NCBI GenBank assembly: GCA_937898375.1
Contig: CALEJX010000047.1
Coordinates: 1 to 18,376, forward strand
DNA length: 18,376 nucleotides
Reading direction: 5' to 3'
DNA from: an uncultured Ruminococcus sp.
GTDB lineage: Bacteria > Bacillota > Clostridia > Oscillospirales > Ruminococcaceae
The stretch's first letter is position 1, and each line of letters opens with the position of its first letter. The notes beneath the pieces were generated by a model, which was given only the letters and a program-made list of their open reading frames with translations, was not told where the DNA came from and searched no databases. The position numbers and the translations under genes were made by a program. Positions 17,490-18,376 of the stretch are shown piece after piece.

Positions 17490-18092
17490 TCAACCCCAAC
17501 AATTAAATGCAGGGAGAACATCTGCATCTCCCTTTGCTCGTATCACGCTTTCAAGTTCTGGATAAATAAAAACATTATTGAGTCTATGCGATCTTGTATC
17601 GTCAAGATACTGACACTCAACCAAAAATTTGACCAACACCTGTTTTATCTTCTTCAGCGTTGACTCGCTCCACTTTCCTACTGACGGAACTTTTTCTGCA
17701 AGCTCCATAAAGAACACATTCACATTCTTTGGCGAAAAATTGAACTCCTGCAAGCGGTACTTTTCGCCTATGACATATGTCATAAAGTCACGAACAACAC
17801 TGTTTTCACACATTATGGCATACAAATTTATCTGCTTAGCCACATCAGTCGAAGCGTTTGCCAGCTGAAATACCAATTCGTCAGACTCAAGAGCGTCTAT
17901 TCTATTAAAACAGGTATTGACAGTGGACCTTATCATACGCTCTGTTGGGAATTGAAATAGGTTGCTTTCATATATTTCATTGGCTATCTCAATGCGTTCA
18001 GAGCCCTTCAAAATCAGACCTGCTACCAGCCTTATCTCCAAGAACAAAAAACGTTCTCTTGTAAGACTTCCGCTGTAATGATCTTTTTTCAT
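17490..18092 (-). CDS. brxA: BrxA, DUF1819 DNA-binding protein of BREX
   Basis: A 200-residue protein opening with SGSLTRERFLFLEIRLVAGLIL, the conserved start of BrxA/DUF1819. It is mostly helical, with a repeated winged-helix-like pattern. BrxA homologues bind DNA non-specifically and are needed for full phage protection in some type 1 systems. It is the first gene of the operon. GGAGGA (18102-18107) is 9 bases upstream of the ATG. An overlapping ATG two bases after that site opens a different frame of 78 codons and is not preferred, because only this frame matches the family. The stop codon is embedded in the ribosome site of brxB. Confidence 0.95.
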   Translation of the reverse strand: MKKDHYSGSLTRERFLFLEIRLVAGLILKGSERIEIANEIYESNLFQFPTERMIRSTVNTCFNRIDALESDELVFQLANASTDVAKQINLYAIMCENSVVRDFMTYVIGEKYRLQEFNFSPKNVNVFFMELAEKVPSVGKWSESTLKKIKQVLVKFLVECQYLDDTRSHRLNNVFIYPELESVIRAKGDADVLPAFNCWG

Positions 18093-18120
18093 CAGCCATA
18101 TTCCTCCAAAACACCGATAA

Positions 18121-18150
18121 ACTATATGTAAGGGCAGATAAATTTCTCAA
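18121..18150 (-). promoter_or_regulatory. Promoter of the BREX operon
   Basis: On the minus strand TTGAGA (18145-18150) and TATAGT (18121-18126) are separated by 18 bases; each has five of six consensus bases. The start site would be near 18114, leaving a leader of about 22 bases that includes the GGAGGA of brxA. The -35 box lies wholly inside the proximal arm of a perfect inverted repeat, so a bound protein there would block transcription. A weaker alternative (TTGAAA, 17 bases, TAGGCT) lies further upstream at about 18183-18211. Confidence 0.6.
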
Positions 18151-18169
18151 AATAGTTACTTTTGAGAAA
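18143..18169. promoter_or_regulatory. Perfect inverted repeat, likely operator of the BREX operon
   Basis: TTTCTCAAAA (18143-18152) and TTTTGAGAAA (18160-18169) form a perfect 10-bp inverted repeat with a 7-base spacer. Half-sites are 17 bases apart centre to centre, which is more than one helical turn. The arm nearer brxA contains the -35 box. BREX operons are often controlled by the WYL-domain regulator BrxR binding a palindrome upstream of brxA, but no such gene is visible in this window. The alternative is a hairpin terminator for the integrase, but the following minus-strand bases (TTTATC) are a poor T run. Confidence 0.6.
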
Positions 18170-18230
18170 GCAAGCACAAACAGCCTATCATCGCTATATT
18201 TTATTTTCAAGCTGCGAAAGTGACACGATA
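18170..18230. other. Spacer between integrase and the BREX promoter
   Basis: A short AT-rich stretch with no gene. Just after the integrase stop, AAAGTG and CACTTT form a weak 6-bp inverted repeat (18217-18241) with no T run, so a convincing integrase terminator is absent and some read-through into the BREX operon is possible. Confidence 0.4.
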
Positions 18231-18376
18231 TCACACACTTTGGAAAAGCATGGACATATTGTTCATGAGTTTCCTTTCATGAGCGTTGTCGGGGTGGATA
18301 TACCTGTTTAGTGTGATATCAACATTTTTGTGTCCAAGGACAACTGAAAGTGTTTTTGCATCAAAGCCGTTCTGGA
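18231..18376 (-). CDS. Tyrosine recombinase/integrase, C-terminal 47 residues
   Basis: Only the 3' end is inside the window; the N-terminus lies beyond the right edge. The 47 visible residues contain GFDAKTLSVVLGHKNVD followed by TLNRYIHP. This is the conserved end of the tyrosine recombinase catalytic domain: the His of LGH is the H/W box residue and the Tyr of NRY is the nucleophile. The tail of about 20 residues after it is normal. It lies 138 bases upstream of brxA in the same orientation and separate from it, since the BREX promoter lies between. It is probably the integrase of a mobile element or genomic island; whether it is functional cannot be judged from this fragment. Confidence 0.9.
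   Translation of the reverse strand, partial: QNGFDAKTLSVVLGHKNVDITLNRYIHPDNAHERKLMNNMSMLFQSV

Noticed and set aside
17482..17502. Upstream TTG start for brxB
   Set aside because: The ATG at 17481 has GAGGTGG at good spacing, and family members begin near MEKI; the TTG has no ribosome site.
18143..18169. Inverted repeat as a plain terminator of the integrase gene
   Set aside because: The stem is AT-rich with a weak following T run, and its position on the -35 box fits an operator better, although a dual role is not excluded.
17998..18234. 78-codon minus-strand frame overlapping the start of brxA
   Set aside because: It covers the promoter and runs in another frame of brxA; only the brxA frame matches the DUF1819 family.
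1..18376. CRISPR array, insertion sequence or toxin-antitoxin pair
   Set aside because: No regularly spaced short repeats, transposase motif or small paired genes were found; the only regular repeats are those of the secreted protein.

Overview
The window looks like low-to-mid GC Firmicutes DNA, probably a gut clostridial relative of Ruminococcus or Lachnospiraceae. This is inferred from the strong GGAGG-type ribosome binding sites, the consensus TTGACA/TATAAT promoters, TTG start use, and a secreted protein with the Cys-x-x-Cys and 'GH' repeats common in that group. No species marker is present.

Layout from left to right. (1) At 1-2050 (minus) is a large secreted repeat protein, cut by the left edge. 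(2) At 2051-2576 is an intergenic region. It holds the secreted protein's promoter, a complete tRNA-Pro(CGG) with its own promoter and terminator, a second terminator-like hairpin, and a promoter plus tRNA-type terminator with no tRNA between them. (3) At 2577-18092 (minus) is one tightly packed operon, transcribed right to left: brxA, brxB, brxC, pglX, pglZ, brxL and a tandem AAA+ ATPase gene. The first six are the complete core set of a type 1 BREX phage-defence system in the canonical order. (4) At 18093-18230 is the operon promoter, whose -35 box lies inside a perfect 10-bp inverted repeat. (5) At 18231-18376 (minus) is the 3' end of a tyrosine recombinase, cut by the right edge.

How the genes work together. 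In type 1 BREX, PglX methylates one strand of an asymmetric six-base site to mark self. BrxC, PglZ, BrxB and BrxL act with it to stop replication of unmodified phage DNA without obvious cleavage, and BrxA is a small DNA-binding accessory. Every junction in the operon is 11 nt or less, or an overlap, except a 65-nt gap between pglZ and brxL.

The unusual part is the seventh gene. Its start codon overlaps the brxL stop codon (TGATG). It encodes an 888-residue protein with an N-terminal zinc ribbon, an unrecognised region of about 320 residues and two complete CbbX/SpoVK-type AAA+ modules. It is not one of the six core genes and is the best candidate here for an undescribed BREX component. Other points of interest are an AT-rich mosaic block over the presumed target-recognition region of pglX, the palindromic operator on the operon promoter, and the bracketing of the locus by a tRNA gene and an integrase, which suggests a mobile defence island.
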